Assembly (NCBI GenBank): GCA_950071955.1
Contig: CATMOC010000176.1
Coordinates: 1 to 7,343, forward strand
Origin: an uncultured Mesorhizobium sp.
GTDB taxonomy: Bacteria; Pseudomonadota; Alphaproteobacteria; Rhizobiales; Rhizobiaceae
DNA: 7,343 nucleotides
Reading direction: 5' to 3'
In this document: in pieces, positions 7,091-7,343 of the stretch
Layout: each line of letters starts with the position of its first letter
Numbering within the stretch: the first letter of the stretch is position 1
The notes under the pieces: model-generated
Told to the model about the DNA's origin: nothing
The model's input: only the letters and a program-made list of their open reading frames with translations
Databases searched by the model: none
Translations under genes and position numbers: made by a program

Positions 7091-7168
7091 GACCGGCTCC
7101 TTTCCGGAACGGACCGCCCGACCGGCACAAGGACGGCCCGGGACGGATAGTTGAATTGCATTGGGGAG
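7091..7168 (-). other. 78-bp spacer between MFS transporter and FAD enzyme
   Basis: Apart from the ribosome binding site for the FAD enzyme I see no terminator and no convincing promoter. It contains a direct repeat of GGACGG (7131-7136 and 7141-7146, + strand) around CCCGGG, and TTCCGGAA at 7102-7109 overlapping the ribosome binding site. Read-through from the transporter gene is plausible. Confidence 0.4.
7097..7103 (-). promoter_or_regulatory. Ribosome binding site for the TTG start of the FAD enzyme
   Basis: Read on the minus strand this is AAAGGAG, six bases before the TTG at 7090. No in-frame ATG lies between the TTG and the FAD-binding motif, which begins only about eight residues later, so the TTG is the likely start. 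Confidence 0.75.
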
Positions 7169-7342
7169 TCATCGGCCTCTGCTGGATCGCTCCAGAAGCA
7201 GGGGCGCCACGATGGCGGTGAGAGCGAGGACGGCACAGAGGCCGATGGTAGGGGCATAGCTCTGCGCCCGATCGAAGAGACGACCGGCGATGTCGGGCGC
7301 GACCAATCCCGCCAGTCCGTAGGCGATGATCAGCCGCCCATA
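7169..7342 (-). CDS. MFS transporter, C-terminal end only
   Basis: The minus strand is open from the window edge to a TGA at 7171-7169 and gives 57 residues. They begin YGRLIIAYGLAGLVAPDIAG, continue as RLFDRAQSYAPTIG, then form a hydrophobic span (about residues 31-50, ending APLLL) and a short basic tail, ERSSRGR. This is the usual end of a 12-helix major facilitator permease: most of helix 11, a G-R-LFD...SY loop, helix 12 and a cytoplasmic tail. The AGL-AP...AG-LFD pattern is common in oxalate/formate-antiporter-like (OFA) members, but too little is visible to place it firmly. It lies 78 bp upstream of the FAD enzyme on the same strand, so it may import that enzyme's substrate. Confidence 0.75.
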   Translation of the reverse strand, partial: YGRLIIAYGLAGLVAPDIAGRLFDRAQSYAPTIGLCAVLALTAIVAPLLLERSSRGR

Positions 7343-7343
7343 G

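Overview
The window looks like a piece of a chromosome or large replicon from a GC-rich alphaproteobacterium, probably a rhizobial or Mesorhizobium-like relative. That placement rests on strong G/C third-position bias, catabolic gene content and frequent non-ATG starts; it is an inference, not a database match. The genes form two blocks transcribed towards each other, separated by about 1 kb of decayed, gene-poor DNA.

Left block (+ strand, 2-3138): three tightly packed genes. They are a short-chain dehydrogenase/reductase (its first residues lie outside the window), a small HpcH/HpaI-type aldolase-like protein that starts at a TTG overlapping the previous stop codon, and an acetolactate-synthase-like thiamine-diphosphate enzyme that starts at a GTG 12 bp after the aldolase stop. 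Tight spacing and overlapping start/stop signals argue for one translationally coupled operon. The chemistry (redox, C-C cleavage or formation of a 2-oxo acid, ThDP-dependent 2-oxo acid conversion) suggests a short catabolic pathway for a small oxygenated carbon compound. The substrate cannot be read from the sequence. The aldolase-like protein is the most unusual member: the family's catalytic His is Gln and a stretch that normally carries active-site residues is missing.

Middle (3139-4165): no intact gene. Its right part holds a frameshifted fragment of a serine site-specific recombinase (resolvase/invertase) on the + strand, with the E-helix region and a C-terminal helix-turn-helix still legible but the catalytic serine end absent. 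Its left part (3139-3733) is visibly lower in GC and has no recognisable gene; a 10-bp inverted repeat pair (3156-3165 / 3477-3486) is the only structure seen there.

Right block (- strand, 7342-4166): the C-terminal end of an MFS transporter, an 816-residue FAD enzyme of the dimethylglycine/sarcosine dehydrogenase type (N-terminal DAO domain plus C-terminal GcvT folate domain, with the covalent-FAD histidine motif present), and a GNAT acetyltransferase. Gaps of 78 and 30 bp make an operon plausible: uptake of a methylated amine or related compound, then oxidative demethylation with the one-carbon unit passed to tetrahydrofolate. The acetyltransferase may be a passenger.
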